From Tomitella gaofuii (GTDB lineage Bacteria > Actinomycetota > Actinomycetes > Mycobacteriales > Mycobacteriaceae): a stretch of 64,000 nt of DNA. Under the pieces are notes generated by a model. That model did no database searches. It saw only the letters and a program-made list of their open reading frames with translations, and was not told where the DNA came from. Both the position numbers and the translations under genes were made by a program. The stretch spans positions 1,426,001-1,490,000 of the forward strand of contig NZ_CP059900.1 in assembly GCF_014126825.1 (NCBI RefSeq). The letters are read 5' to 3'. Below, one piece after another: positions 27,487 to 35,107 of this stretch; the first letter of the stretch is position 1, and every line of letters begins with the position of its first letter.

Positions 27487-28365
27487 ATGGTGGACGTCGA
27501 TTACGAGGGTTCCCGCAGGGAACTGCAGACCGATGCGGGGGTGCTGCGCTACCACGAAGTGGGCGACGGACCGCCGTTGCTGCTTCTGCACGGTTCGGGG
27601 CCCGGCGTCACCGGCTGGCAGAACTATCGCGGTGTGGTCGGCGAGCTCGGCGAGCGGTTCCGCTGCCTGATCCTGGAGTTCCCCGGATTCGGCGTGTCCG
27701 ACCCGGGGGACGGGCATCCGATGATGATGGCGGGCGCGTCCGTCGGCCGCTTCCTCGACGGGCTCGGGTTGGACGAGGTGGACGTCGTCGGCAACTCGAT
27801 GGGCGGGATCGTGGCGGTGAACGTGGCGATCGCCGCGCCGCAACGGGTGCGCCGCCTGGTCACCGTCGGCGGTCCCGGCAAGGCCCTGTTCAGCCACGGC
27901 CCCAGCGAGGGGATCAAGCTGCTGTGCGAGTTCACGGACAATCCCAGCCGGGAGGGCCTCGTCCGGTGGCTGCACTCGATGGTCTACGACCCGGCGGTGG
28001 TGACCGAGGAACTGATCGAGGAGCGCTGGCGGCTGGCCACCGACCCGACCACCCTGGCGATCGCCAAGCGGATGTACAGCACCGAGGCGTTCGCCGCCAC
28101 GATGGCGGCGGCGAAGAAGTCCACAGCGGCGCCGTACTGGTCGCAGCTCGACAAGGTGCAGGCGCCGACGCTGCTCACCTGGGGGCGGGACGACCGCGTC
28201 AGCCCGCTCGACATGGCGATGCTGCCGATGCGGGACATCCCGCGCGCCGAGCTGCACGTGCTTCCCGACTGCGGGCACTGGACGATGATCGAAGCGCGTG
28301 AGGCATGGTTGTCTGCGGCACTTGCGTTCCTCACCCGTCCGGAATCGGCCGACCGGCTGCCCTGA
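27487..28365 (+). CDS. Alpha/beta hydrolase, HsaD-like C-C bond hydrolase family
   Basis: This 292-aa hydrolase resembles meta-cleavage-product hydrolases such as HsaD/BphD: oxyanion-hole LLLLHGSGPGVTGWQNYRG, nucleophile elbow VVGNSMGGIVAVN, Asp in WGRDDRVSPLDM and His in PDCGHWTMIE. HsaD cleaves the ring-opened product 4,9-DSHA in steroid breakdown. Here no extradiol dioxygenase (HsaC) gene is adjacent, so the substrate may differ. It precedes the HsaA-like gene by 76 bp and follows the IclR gene by 139 bp. Confidence 0.8.
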   Translation: MVDVDYEGSRRELQTDAGVLRYHEVGDGPPLLLLHGSGPGVTGWQNYRGVVGELGERFRCLILEFPGFGVSDPGDGHPMMMAGASVGRFLDGLGLDEVDVVGNSMGGIVAVNVAIAAPQRVRRLVTVGGPGKALFSHGPSEGIKLLCEFTDNPSREGLVRWLHSMVYDPAVVTEELIEERWRLATDPTTLAIAKRMYSTEAFAATMAAAKKSTAAPYWSQLDKVQAPTLLTWGRDDRVSPLDMAMLPMRDIPRAELHVLPDCGHWTMIEAREAWLSAALAFLTRPESADRLP

Positions 28366-28441
28366 TGAACCCGGGCGCGTTGCGGGGGGCCGCACCGCGC
28401 CGAATAGAACAAGCGACCAACCGATCCGGAATCGAGGAAGT

Positions 28442-29620
28442 ATGACCAAGGCGCTCGACTACATAATGGAGCGCGCGGACGAGATCCGCGCCAACGCCGC
28501 CGAGAACGAGAAGCTGATGCGCGTCGCCGATCCGTCGGCGGACGTCCTGCGCAAGTCCGGGATCATGCGTCTGCTTCAGCCCAAGACGCACGGCGGCGAC
28601 GAGGCGCACCCGCGCGAGTTCGCCGAGACGGTCATGGCCACCGCAGCGCTCGACGGCGCCACCGGCTGGCTCGGCGGCATCGTCGGCGTGCACCCGTGGG
28701 AGCTCGCCGTGGCGGACCCCAAGGTGCAGGAGGAGATCTGGGGCGAGGACCCGGACGTCTGGATGGCCTCGCCGTACGCGCCGATGGGCGTCGCGGTGCC
28801 CACCGACGGCGGCTACATCCTCAACGGCCGGTGGTCCTTCTCGTCCGGAACCGACCACTGCCGCTGGCTCTTCATCGGCGCCATGGTGGGCGACAAGGAC
28901 GGCAAGCCGCTGATGCCGCCGCAGATGATGCACGTGCTGGTGCCGTGGGGCGACTACGAGATCGACCACGAGAGCTGGGACGTCGTGGGCCTGCGCGGCA
29001 CCGGCAGCAAGGACGTGGTGGTCAAGAACGCCTTTATCCCCACCCACCGCACGCTGGACGCCCCGAAGGTCATGAGCGGCGAGGCGGCCAAGGAGATGGG
29101 CCTGACGCAGACGCTCTACAACATGCCGTACTGGAACGTCTTCCCGTTGGGCATCACGGCGGCTGTGATCGGCATCGCCGAGGGTGCCATGCACGCGCAC
29201 GTCGAGGCGCAGAAGAACCGCGTGGCGATCACCGGCCAGCCCATCAAGGAGGACCCGTACGTCCTCTACGCCATCAGCGAGGCTGCCGCGGAGATCCAGG
29301 CGTCGCGCACCGCGCTCATCGAAACCACCTGCCGTTTCTACGACAAGGTGGACGCCGGCAAGGAGGTCACGTTCGAGGAGCGGGCCATCGGCCGGCGCAC
29401 CCAGATCCGGGCGGCGCACCGCGCGGTGCGTGCCGTCGACGAGATCATGGACCGTTCGGGCGGCGGAGCACTGCACCTGCGTCACCCGCTGCAGCGGTTC
29501 TGGCGTGACGCGCACGCCGGCGTGGTGCACGCGGTGCACGTGCCCGGCCAGATCTACCATGCGAGCGCGTTCACCCAGCTCGGCGGCGAGCCGCAGGGTC
29601 GGATGGCCAGCCAGATCTGA
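28442..29620 (+). CDS. HsaA-like flavin-dependent monooxygenase (acyl-CoA dehydrogenase fold)
   Basis: This 392-aa protein has the HsaA/p-hydroxyphenylacetate hydroxylase C2 layout: LRKSGIMRLLQPKTHGGDEAHPREFAE, GATGWLGGIVGVHPWELA, WGEDPDVWMASPYAPMG, GGYILNGRWSFSSGTDHC, the VVGLRGTGSKDVVVKNAFIP motif and the C-terminal QRFWRDAHAGVVHAV. HsaA (394 aa) hydroxylates the phenolic steroid 3-HSA using reduced FMN made by HsaB. Overall similarity seems moderate, so this is a paralog whose substrate is uncertain. GAAGT precedes ATG. No HsaB reductase is nearby. Confidence 0.8.
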   Translation: MTKALDYIMERADEIRANAAENEKLMRVADPSADVLRKSGIMRLLQPKTHGGDEAHPREFAETVMATAALDGATGWLGGIVGVHPWELAVADPKVQEEIWGEDPDVWMASPYAPMGVAVPTDGGYILNGRWSFSSGTDHCRWLFIGAMVGDKDGKPLMPPQMMHVLVPWGDYEIDHESWDVVGLRGTGSKDVVVKNAFIPTHRTLDAPKVMSGEAAKEMGLTQTLYNMPYWNVFPLGITAAVIGIAEGAMHAHVEAQKNRVAITGQPIKEDPYVLYAISEAAAEIQASRTALIETTCRFYDKVDAGKEVTFEERAIGRRTQIRAAHRAVRAVDEIMDRSGGGALHLRHPLQRFWRDAHAGVVHAVHVPGQIYHASAFTQLGGEPQGRMASQI

Positions 29621-29663
29621 GCGCAGCGCGCCGCGCCCCGCCGGCATCCGGAACGGCGGACCC

Positions 29664-29705
29664 GACGCCGCGCCCCCGCCTGACCGCAGGCAGGGGCGCG
29701 GCGTC
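29664..29705 (+). terminator. Terminator after the HsaA-like gene
   Basis: Arms GACGCCGCGCCCC-GCCTG and CAGGC-GGGGCGCGGCGTC with one mismatch form a stable hairpin with an ACCG loop, 44 bases after the stop. Confidence 0.75.
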
Positions 29706-29740
29706 GTCGTCGGTCGTGATGCCGCGTCGGCCGGCCGGGA

Positions 29741-29766
29741 TGGCCTGCTAAGTCATGAATAGGCCA
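29741..29766. promoter_or_regulatory. Inverted repeat TGGCCT ... AGGCCA upstream of MarR gene
   Basis: 6-bp arms at 29741-29746 and 29761-29766 flank a 14-base centre. A TACGAT -10-like box at 29787-29792 lies 6 bases before the GTG start, so the mRNA is probably leaderless. The repeat sits where a -35/operator would be, so autoregulation by MarR is plausible. Confidence 0.4.
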
Positions 29767-29798
29767 CGGTGCCGATGGGCGCTGCCTACGATTGACCT

Positions 29799-30233
29799 GT
29801 GACCCGGCAACTCTCGGAGTGGAGCATCGGACGCCTGCTGATGACGGCGTCCCGGCTGATGCAGCATGCGTGGGAGCAGTTGCTGCGCGAGCACGGGGTC
29901 AGCCATGCCGGGTTCATCATCCTGGAGAGCCTGCGGGACGGTCCGTTGCCGCAGCGCGGCGTCGCGCGCTACTGCCGCGTCACCGACCAGACCATCAGCC
30001 GCAGCATCGAGAGGCTCGAGCGGCACGGCCTGGTCACGCGGGCCACCGATCCGCACGACGAGCGGCGCCAACTCGTCACCATCACCGAGCGCGGCCGCGA
30101 GCTGCACACCCGGATCACGGAACGGGTGGAATCGGACCCGCTGATCGCGGGGGCCATCAAAGATCCGGAACAGTTCCGGGCGTCGCTGCTCGAGTTGATC
30201 GCGAGCCTGGAGGAGAAGTACGCGCAGCGCTGA
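29799..30233 (+). CDS. MarR-family transcriptional regulator
   Basis: This 144-aa winged-helix protein has helix-turn-helix PQRGVARYCRVTDQTISRSIERLERHGLVTRATDPHDERRQLVTITERGRE, with the DxRxR wing motif of MarR proteins. Start is the GTG at 29799. It is transcribed alone between two terminators. The neighbours (HsaA-like gene, KshA-like operon) suggest it controls aromatic or steroid genes, but no target is proven. Confidence 0.87.
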   Translation: MTRQLSEWSIGRLLMTASRLMQHAWEQLLREHGVSHAGFIILESLRDGPLPQRGVARYCRVTDQTISRSIERLERHGLVTRATDPHDERRQLVTITERGRELHTRITERVESDPLIAGAIKDPEQFRASLLELIASLEEKYAQR

Positions 30234-30254
30234 GCGCGCAGGACGGACAAGCGC

Positions 30255-30292
30255 AGAGGCGGGGACGATCCGGAAGGATCCTCCCCGCCTCT
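30255..30292. terminator. Bidirectional terminator between MarR and SDR genes
   Basis: AGAGGCGGGGA (30255-) and its complement TCCCCGCCTCT, with an inner GATCC/GGATC, fold into a long hairpin between convergent genes. Confidence 0.8.
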
Positions 30293-30319
30293 CGGGTGCT
30301 GTCGTCGGCGCGCCGGCGG

Positions 30320-31108
30320 TCAGCGGCCCATGAGCTTGCGCAGAGCGGCGGCGTGGCCGGCGACGATCTTGTCACGAGGGAAGCCGGACTGCAGTTCGGC
30401 GCCCTTCTGGTTGCCATCCGCCACCCACACGGGTCCGTCGGTGATGTGCTCGAGGCCCTCGCGCGCGACGGTGAGCGGATCGGACACCCGCATGCCGGGC
30501 ACGTCGAAGTTCAGCCCGGCCCGTTCCATCGCCGGCGTGCGGGTGACGCCCAGCACCAGCTGCAGCACGTCCACTCCGCGGTCCTTCATCTCCAGCCACA
30601 GGCCCTCGGTGAAGATGCGGCTGAACGCCTTCGACGCCGAGTAGATGCTCTGCTGCTCGGAGCCCAGGTAGCCGGAGAGCGAACCCAGCAGGATGATGCC
30701 GCCGCGGCCGCGGTCGGCCATCGGCTTGCCGTAGAGCTGCGCCAGTTCGAGCTGGCGGTCGACGTTGAGCGTGATGACCCCGCGGAAGCCGTCCATGTCG
30801 CCGGTGACGAACTCGTGCCCGTAGGTGTTGGCGCCTGCGTTGAAGATCAGCAGGCCCACCTCCAGGCCCTCGGTGACCGCGGCGATGTTGGCCACGGCGT
30901 CGTCGGTGAGCAGATCCTGCGCCAGCGTGCGCACCTCGACGCCGTGCTGACGGACGGCTTCGGCGGTCTCCTCGAGCGGGCCGGCCTTGCGGGCGACCAG
31001 GACGAGGTTGATGCCGGCCTGCGCCAGTTCGTCGGCGAATGCGGCGCCCACACCCTCGGAGCCGCCGGCGATGACGGCCCAAGGGCCGTACTTGGTCGTG
31101 TCGATCAT
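30320..31108 (-). CDS. SDR-family NAD(P)-dependent oxidoreductase
   Basis: This 262-aa short-chain dehydrogenase has VIAGGSEGVGAAFADEL, basic residue after beta-2 (LVARKAGP), suggesting NADP, IFNAGANTYG, catalytic Ser in LLGSLSGYLG, and Tyr/Lys in QSIYSASKAFS. The family includes steroid and retinol dehydrogenases. It is the last gene of the minus-strand KshA-like/small protein/SDR unit, 57 bp after the small gene. Its substrate is probably an oxygenated product of the oxygenase, which is inference. Confidence 0.82.
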   Translation of the reverse strand: MIDTTKYGPWAVIAGGSEGVGAAFADELAQAGINLVLVARKAGPLEETAEAVRQHGVEVRTLAQDLLTDDAVANIAAVTEGLEVGLLIFNAGANTYGHEFVTGDMDGFRGVITLNVDRQLELAQLYGKPMADRGRGGIILLGSLSGYLGSEQQSIYSASKAFSRIFTEGLWLEMKDRGVDVLQLVLGVTRTPAMERAGLNFDVPGMRVSDPLTVAREGLEHITDGPVWVADGNQKGAELQSGFPRDKIVAGHAAALRKLMGR

Positions 31109-31165
31109 CGGTGAATGCGTCCTTTGCGTGCGGTGACGGGCTGTCGTTCTTGCGGTGACGGGCGG

Positions 31166-31465
31166 TCAGTCGTCCAGGCGCTCGGTGGCAGCCTCGCCGG
31201 GCGATCCGAGACCGGGGATGGTGCGGTCGTCGTCTTCGGGCACGACGAGCCTGCCCTCGACCACGGCGCGTTCGATGCTCGCGCGCAGCGCGGAGCACGA
31301 GTGCGCCTCCGGCTCCAGGCGCTTGGCTTCGGACGCCGCCGACTGCAGGAGCTCGCAGTTCTGGGCGGCCGTGCCGTTCCACTGCACCGAGGTCTGGTGG
31401 AAGCTGGATTTGTGCACCAGCACCTCGGTGCCGCAACGGTCGCAGCTGACGGGATGGAAGTCCAT
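31166..31465 (-). CDS. Small conserved-type cysteine protein in KshA-like operon (99 aa)
   Basis: This 99-aa protein begins MDFHPVSCDRCGTEVLVHKS with one C-x2-C knuckle, and later has single Cys residues at NCELL and HSCSAL, plus a His in each part. The C-terminal third is acidic (VVPEDDDRTIPGLGSPGE). The Cys pattern could bind zinc or an Fe-S centre, but the spacing does not match standard ferredoxins. It lies 4 bases after the KshA-like stop, so it is surely co-translated with that oxygenase. A metal or electron-transfer accessory role is a guess; I do not recognise a named family. Confidence 0.7.
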   Translation of the reverse strand: MDFHPVSCDRCGTEVLVHKSSFHQTSVQWNGTAAQNCELLQSAASEAKRLEPEAHSCSALRASIERAVVEGRLVVPEDDDRTIPGLGSPGEAATERLDD

Positions 31466-31469
31466 CGCG

Positions 31470-32615
31470 CTACCCCTGCGCCCCGGCGGTCTCGCGGGCG
31501 GCCATGTTCTCGGCGATCTGTGCGCGCCACGACTTCATCGGCTTCGAGGTGTCGATCTCGAACTCGAAGCGGTCGGTCATCTCGGCGGTCACGTCCGCGC
31601 GGTCCACGTAGAACTGCTCGTACCAGCGGCGCAGCTGGTAGACCGGGCCGTCCTCCTCGCTCAGCAGCGGGTTGTCGATGCGTGTCTTGGAACGCCAGAT
31701 GGCCACGTCCTGTTCGAAGCCCTTGGTGATGAACTCGACGTTGGTGGCGGCGATCTTCTCGGCCTTGCCGGCCGGGATGTCCTCGGTCTTGCGCACCGTC
31801 GCGCCGTACATGAGTACGAAGCGGTCGGGGCTGATCGGGTAGTGGCAGTTGATCAGCTTGGTCTCCACGTCGAAGTCCGTGTAGTGGTAGCACAGCTCGT
31901 CGACCATGAACGAGGGCCCGTAGTAGGACGCCACCGAGGAGTTGCCCTGCGCCACGTGGGCGGGGTTGGTGCCCGGGGGGATCATGTCCTCGCGGCCCTC
32001 GCCGTTCATGTACTGCGTGGCGGTGACGCCCTCGAAGACGTTCTTGAAGTACGTGGGCAGCGCGTAGTGCACGTAGAAGAAGTGCGCCATGTCCACCACG
32101 TTGTCGACGATCTCACGGCAGTTGGTGTCGATGATGATCGTCTTCCACTGCCACTCGGTCCACTCGTCCTCGCCGGTGCGGATGACGGGGATGTAATCCT
32201 CCGGTTCGCCGTTCTCCGGGTCGTTCCACACGAACAGCAGGCCGTCCCGCTCCATCGTCTTCCACGCCTGGGTGCGGGCGCGCATGGGCACGCGCTTGGC
32301 GTAGGGGATGTCCTTGCACTTGCCGTCGCCGCCCCAGCGCCAGTCGTGGAACGGACACGCGATCTCGTCGCCCTTGATCGTGCCCTGCGACAGGTCGCCG
32401 CCCATGTGACGGCAGTACGAGTCGAGAACCTTGATGTCGCCGTGGGTGTCCTGCCAGATGACGAGCTTGCCGCCGAAGGCCTCCACGGAGTGGGGCTTGC
32501 CGTCGCGGTACTCCTGTGCCAGGCCCAGGCAGTGCCAGCCGCGGGCGTAACGGTCCGGGGCCGGGCCCGAGTCGATCATGCGGGCCGAGTTGGTGCCGTC
32601 TGCGGTGATAGTCAT
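31470..32615 (-). CDS. KshA-like Rieske non-heme iron oxygenase (3-ketosteroid 9alpha-hydroxylase type)
   Basis: This 381-aa oxygenase has the Rieske [2Fe-2S] site CRHMGGDLSQG and CPFHDWRWGGDG (C-x-H, C-x2-H), and the non-heme iron part with NVVDMAHFFYVHYALPTYFKNVFEG carrying the bridging Asp and His ligands. GWHCLGLA, YCRHMGGDLS and RIDNPLLSEEDGPVYQLRRWYEQFYVD are nearly those of KshA, which hydroxylates C9 of 4-androstenedione to open ring B with help of reductase KshB. It is somewhat shorter than M. tuberculosis KshA (386 aa). It heads a minus-strand operon and is divergent from a KstR-like TetR. No KshB here. Confidence 0.87.
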   Translation of the reverse strand: MTITADGTNSARMIDSGPAPDRYARGWHCLGLAQEYRDGKPHSVEAFGGKLVIWQDTHGDIKVLDSYCRHMGGDLSQGTIKGDEIACPFHDWRWGGDGKCKDIPYAKRVPMRARTQAWKTMERDGLLFVWNDPENGEPEDYIPVIRTGEDEWTEWQWKTIIIDTNCREIVDNVVDMAHFFYVHYALPTYFKNVFEGVTATQYMNGEGREDMIPPGTNPAHVAQGNSSVASYYGPSFMVDELCYHYTDFDVETKLINCHYPISPDRFVLMYGATVRKTEDIPAGKAEKIAATNVEFITKGFEQDVAIWRSKTRIDNPLLSEEDGPVYQLRRWYEQFYVDRADVTAEMTDRFEFEIDTSKPMKSWRAQIAENMAARETAGAQG

Positions 32616-32773
32616 GACGTCCGTCCTCGATGCGGGTTTGCTGAGTTAGGGCCACGGTATGGCGGCACCTATACGCGCTGGTAGCGCTTCCCGGACAGCG
32701 AGACCTCCGGACGGCCCGGACCTCTGTTTTCCGGTGAGCGGACGGGCGGTCGGCGCGGAACCCGCGTTTGTCA

Positions 32774-32785
32774 CACGATGTCGTG
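32774..32785. promoter_or_regulatory. Inverted repeat CACGA-TG-TCGTG in KshA/TetR divergent promoter
   Basis: Two 5-bp arms with a 2-bp centre lie 75 bases before the TetR gene, in a 244-bp divergent promoter region. It has the size and symmetry of a TetR operator. It does not match the KstR or KstR2 consensus. Confidence 0.35.
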
Positions 32786-32859
32786 GCCGGAGTCACCGCG
32801 GGGCGACCCGCAGGTGCTCGCGGCACACGGACGACGACGGAGATGGGGTGCGGAGGGGA

Positions 32860-33498
32860 ATGCCACGTATAGCCGAGGCACGGGTGCCCGCCGAGCCGAG
32901 CTCGAAGCTGCAGTGGGAGAAGTACCGCCGCATGCTCGACACGGCCACCGAACTGGCCGAGGAGAACGAGTTCGAACGCGTGCAGATGCACGACGTGGCG
33001 AAGCAGGCGGGGATCGCCATCGGCACCCTCTACCGCTACTTCCCGTCGAAGACGCACCTGTTCGTCGGCGTCATGGCGCGTGAGGTCGAGGACATGCGTT
33101 CGAGCTACCGGGTGGCCGCGGACCCCGGTCAGTCGCCGCAGGAGGCGGTGGCGCTGCTCTCCACGCGCGCGCTCCGGGCGCTCATGCGCCGGCCGCTGCT
33201 GGCCTCGGCGATGGTGCGGTCGATCAACACGGCCCACGTGGACACGGTGCTGGACTCGGCGCGGGTCGACGCGGCGTTCGACGACGCGGTGCTGGAGGCG
33301 GCGCGGATCGACGCGCCGACCGAGCACGACGAACAGCTGCTGCGCTTGCTCAACCAGCAGTGGCTCGGCGTGCTGCAGTCGTGCCTCAACGGGCACGTCA
33401 CCCAGTCGACCGCGGAGGCGGACCTGCAGGCGTTCTGCCGGATCCTGCTCGGGTCGCTGTCCAGTGCGGTCGCATGGCGGGAGACCCACGGTGCGTGA
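32860..33498 (+). CDS. TetR-family regulator, KstR-like
   Basis: This 212-aa regulator has DNA-binding domain RRMLDTATELAEENEFERVQMHDVAKQAGIAIGTLYRYFPSKTHLFVGVM, where GTLYRYFPSK and the following region are close to KstR. The ligand domain shows RALMRRPLLASAMVRSINTAHVD. KstR proteins repress sterol catabolism until a steroid-CoA binds. ATG at 32860 has GGAGGGG upstream. Being divergent from the KshA-like operon, it is the likely repressor of that operon and of its own. It overlaps the thioesterase gene by 8 bases. Confidence 0.83.
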   Translation: MPRIAEARVPAEPSSKLQWEKYRRMLDTATELAEENEFERVQMHDVAKQAGIAIGTLYRYFPSKTHLFVGVMAREVEDMRSSYRVAADPGQSPQEAVALLSTRALRALMRRPLLASAMVRSINTAHVDTVLDSARVDAAFDDAVLEAARIDAPTEHDEQLLRLLNQQWLGVLQSCLNGHVTQSTAEADLQAFCRILLGSLSSAVAWRETHGA

Positions 33499-34168
33499 GG
33501 GGCCGGGGGCGACGGACGGACGGCCCCCGCGGGTCGGCGAGAGTCCGGACGGCACGGTGCTCACCGCGACGCGCGGCGAGGTGGCCATCGACCGGGCGAC
33601 GCACGCGGCGCGGCGGCTCATCGACGCGCTGCTGCGCGCGGACCGCGACGGCACCGACTTGTCCGGCGTGGCCGAGCGGCTCGAGGCCGTCGTGGACGAC
33701 CTGGACGCGCAGGCGCCGACGGTGCAGGACCGGCTGGTGGACATGTGGTCCGGTGAAGGCATTACCCGCCACGACCCGGTGACGGGGCCGGAGAACGCCA
33801 TCGCACCGCCCCTGACCCTGTCCGGCCGCGCGGACGGCAGCGTGGACGGCGAAGTGACCATGACGATCCCGTACCAGGGGCCGCCGACCTGCGTGCACGG
33901 CGGGGTGTCGGCGCTGCTGCTCGACCACACCCTGGGTGTGGCCAATTCGTGGGCCGGCCGGGACGGGATGACAGCGCAGCTCACCCTGCGTTACCACCAG
34001 CCCACGCCGCTGTTCCGGACGCTCACCGTGTCGGCGCGTCAGGAACGGGCCGAGGGCCGCAAGATCTGGACCGTCGGGGAGATCCGGGACGAGGCCGGCG
34101 AGTTGTGCGTGTCCGCGGAGGGGTTGTTCATCGACAAGAAGGTGCCTCGCCCGCGCCGGGAGGAGTGA
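33491..34168 (+). CDS. PaaI-family hotdog thioesterase
   Basis: This 225-aa protein has a C-terminal single hotdog domain of the 4HBT/PaaI type: GPPTCVHGGVSALLLDHTLGVANSWAGRDGMTAQLTLRYHQPTPLFRTLTVSARQ. The N-terminal 90 residues are helical and charged with TRGEVAIDRATHAARRLIDALLRADRDG, seen in actinobacterial variants. It would release free acid from acyl-CoA. The GTG start overlaps the TetR gene and the two are cotranscribed. Its 3' end overlaps the convergent amidohydrolase gene by 41 bp. Confidence 0.78.
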   Translation: MREGPGATDGRPPRVGESPDGTVLTATRGEVAIDRATHAARRLIDALLRADRDGTDLSGVAERLEAVVDDLDAQAPTVQDRLVDMWSGEGITRHDPVTGPENAIAPPLTLSGRADGSVDGEVTMTIPYQGPPTCVHGGVSALLLDHTLGVANSWAGRDGMTAQLTLRYHQPTPLFRTLTVSARQERAEGRKIWTVGEIRDEAGELCVSAEGLFIDKKVPRPRREE

Positions 34169-35090
34169 TGCCGAACAGTCGGGCGGCGTTGTCGTAGGTG
34201 ACGGCGCGGAGCCAGTCGTCGCCCAGTTCCAGACGGGTCAGGGCGTGGAGCGACTCCGCATACGGGTAGGGGATGTTGGGGAAGTCCGACCCGTGCAGGA
34301 TCTTGCCCTGCAGCCCGGCCAGCCGGGGACGCTCCGCCGGATCGAAGGGGAGCTGCTCCTCGGTGAACCGGGTGAACGCCATCGTCGTGTCCAGGTGCAC
34401 GTTCGCGTACCGCTCGGCGAGGTCCAGGAACTCCGCGTACTCGGGCATCCCCATGTGGGCGACGATAAGCGGCAACCGCGGGAATCGGGCCAGCAGCCGT
34501 GCGACCGGCGTCGGGCCGGTGAACCTGCCGGGGGCGGGGCCCGAGCCGCAGTGGATGACGGTGGGTGCGCCGGCGTCGCTGAGCAGGCCCCACACCGGGT
34601 CCAGGAGGGGGTCGTCGGGGGAGTAGTCACCCACCTGCACGTGCGACTTGAAGATCCGGGCTCCGGCTCGCAGGGCCTCCGACACGTATGCGCCGGCGCC
34701 GGGCTCCGGGTAGAAGGTGGCGGTGTGCAGGCAATCGGGGGTGCGGGCGGCGAAGTCGGCGGCCCACGAGTTGAGCCAGGCCGCCATGTCCGGCTTGTGC
34801 GGGTAGAGCATCGACGAGAATGCCCGCACGCCGAAACCGCGGAGAGTTTCAATGCGGGTGGCCTCGTCGTGACGGTAGGCGATCGGCCACGGCCGGCCCA
34901 CCAGGGGGCCGGCCGAGTCGAAGTACTGCCACACCTTGTCCAGCACGCGGGCGGGCATGAAATGGGTGTGCACGTCGATCAGCCCGGGCAGCCCCAGCCG
35001 TTGCCAGAAGTCCACGACTTCGGCGGATTCCCGCGCCGTCTCGGTCGCGGGCGCCGCGTCCTCTTGGGGTTCCGGCCGGTGGTGCTGCAC
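34128..35090 (-). CDS. Amidohydrolase-2 family metal-dependent hydrolase
   Basis: This 320-aa TIM-barrel protein has the H-x-H metal motif in IDVHTHFMP, VIHCGSGPAPG, LIVAHMGMPEYAEFLDLAERYANVHLDTTMAF and the metal Asp in HGSDFPNIPYPYAES, as in ACMSD-like decarboxylases and lactonases (PF04909). It could hydrolyse or decarboxylate a ring-derived acid. GTG at 35090 is chosen as the first start not reaching into the ligase gene upstream; it is 17 bases after that gene, so both form a unit. The exact reaction is unknown. Confidence 0.78.
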   Translation of the reverse strand: MQHHRPEPQEDAAPATETARESAEVVDFWQRLGLPGLIDVHTHFMPARVLDKVWQYFDSAGPLVGRPWPIAYRHDEATRIETLRGFGVRAFSSMLYPHKPDMAAWLNSWAADFAARTPDCLHTATFYPEPGAGAYVSEALRAGARIFKSHVQVGDYSPDDPLLDPVWGLLSDAGAPTVIHCGSGPAPGRFTGPTPVARLLARFPRLPLIVAHMGMPEYAEFLDLAERYANVHLDTTMAFTRFTEEQLPFDPAERPRLAGLQGKILHGSDFPNIPYPYAESLHALTRLELGDDWLRAVTYDNAARLFGITPPGAGEAPSCR

Positions 35091-35107
35091 AGTCCGATCA
35101 CACTCCT

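Noticed and set aside
27487-29620. Calling the hydrolase and monooxygenase hsaD and hsaA
   Set aside because: hsaB and hsaC are not adjacent and the similarity to HsaA seems moderate.
31470-32615. Naming the Rieske gene kshA outright
   Set aside because: Rhodococci have several KshA paralogs with different substrates, and KshB/KstD are absent here, so only KshA-like is stated.
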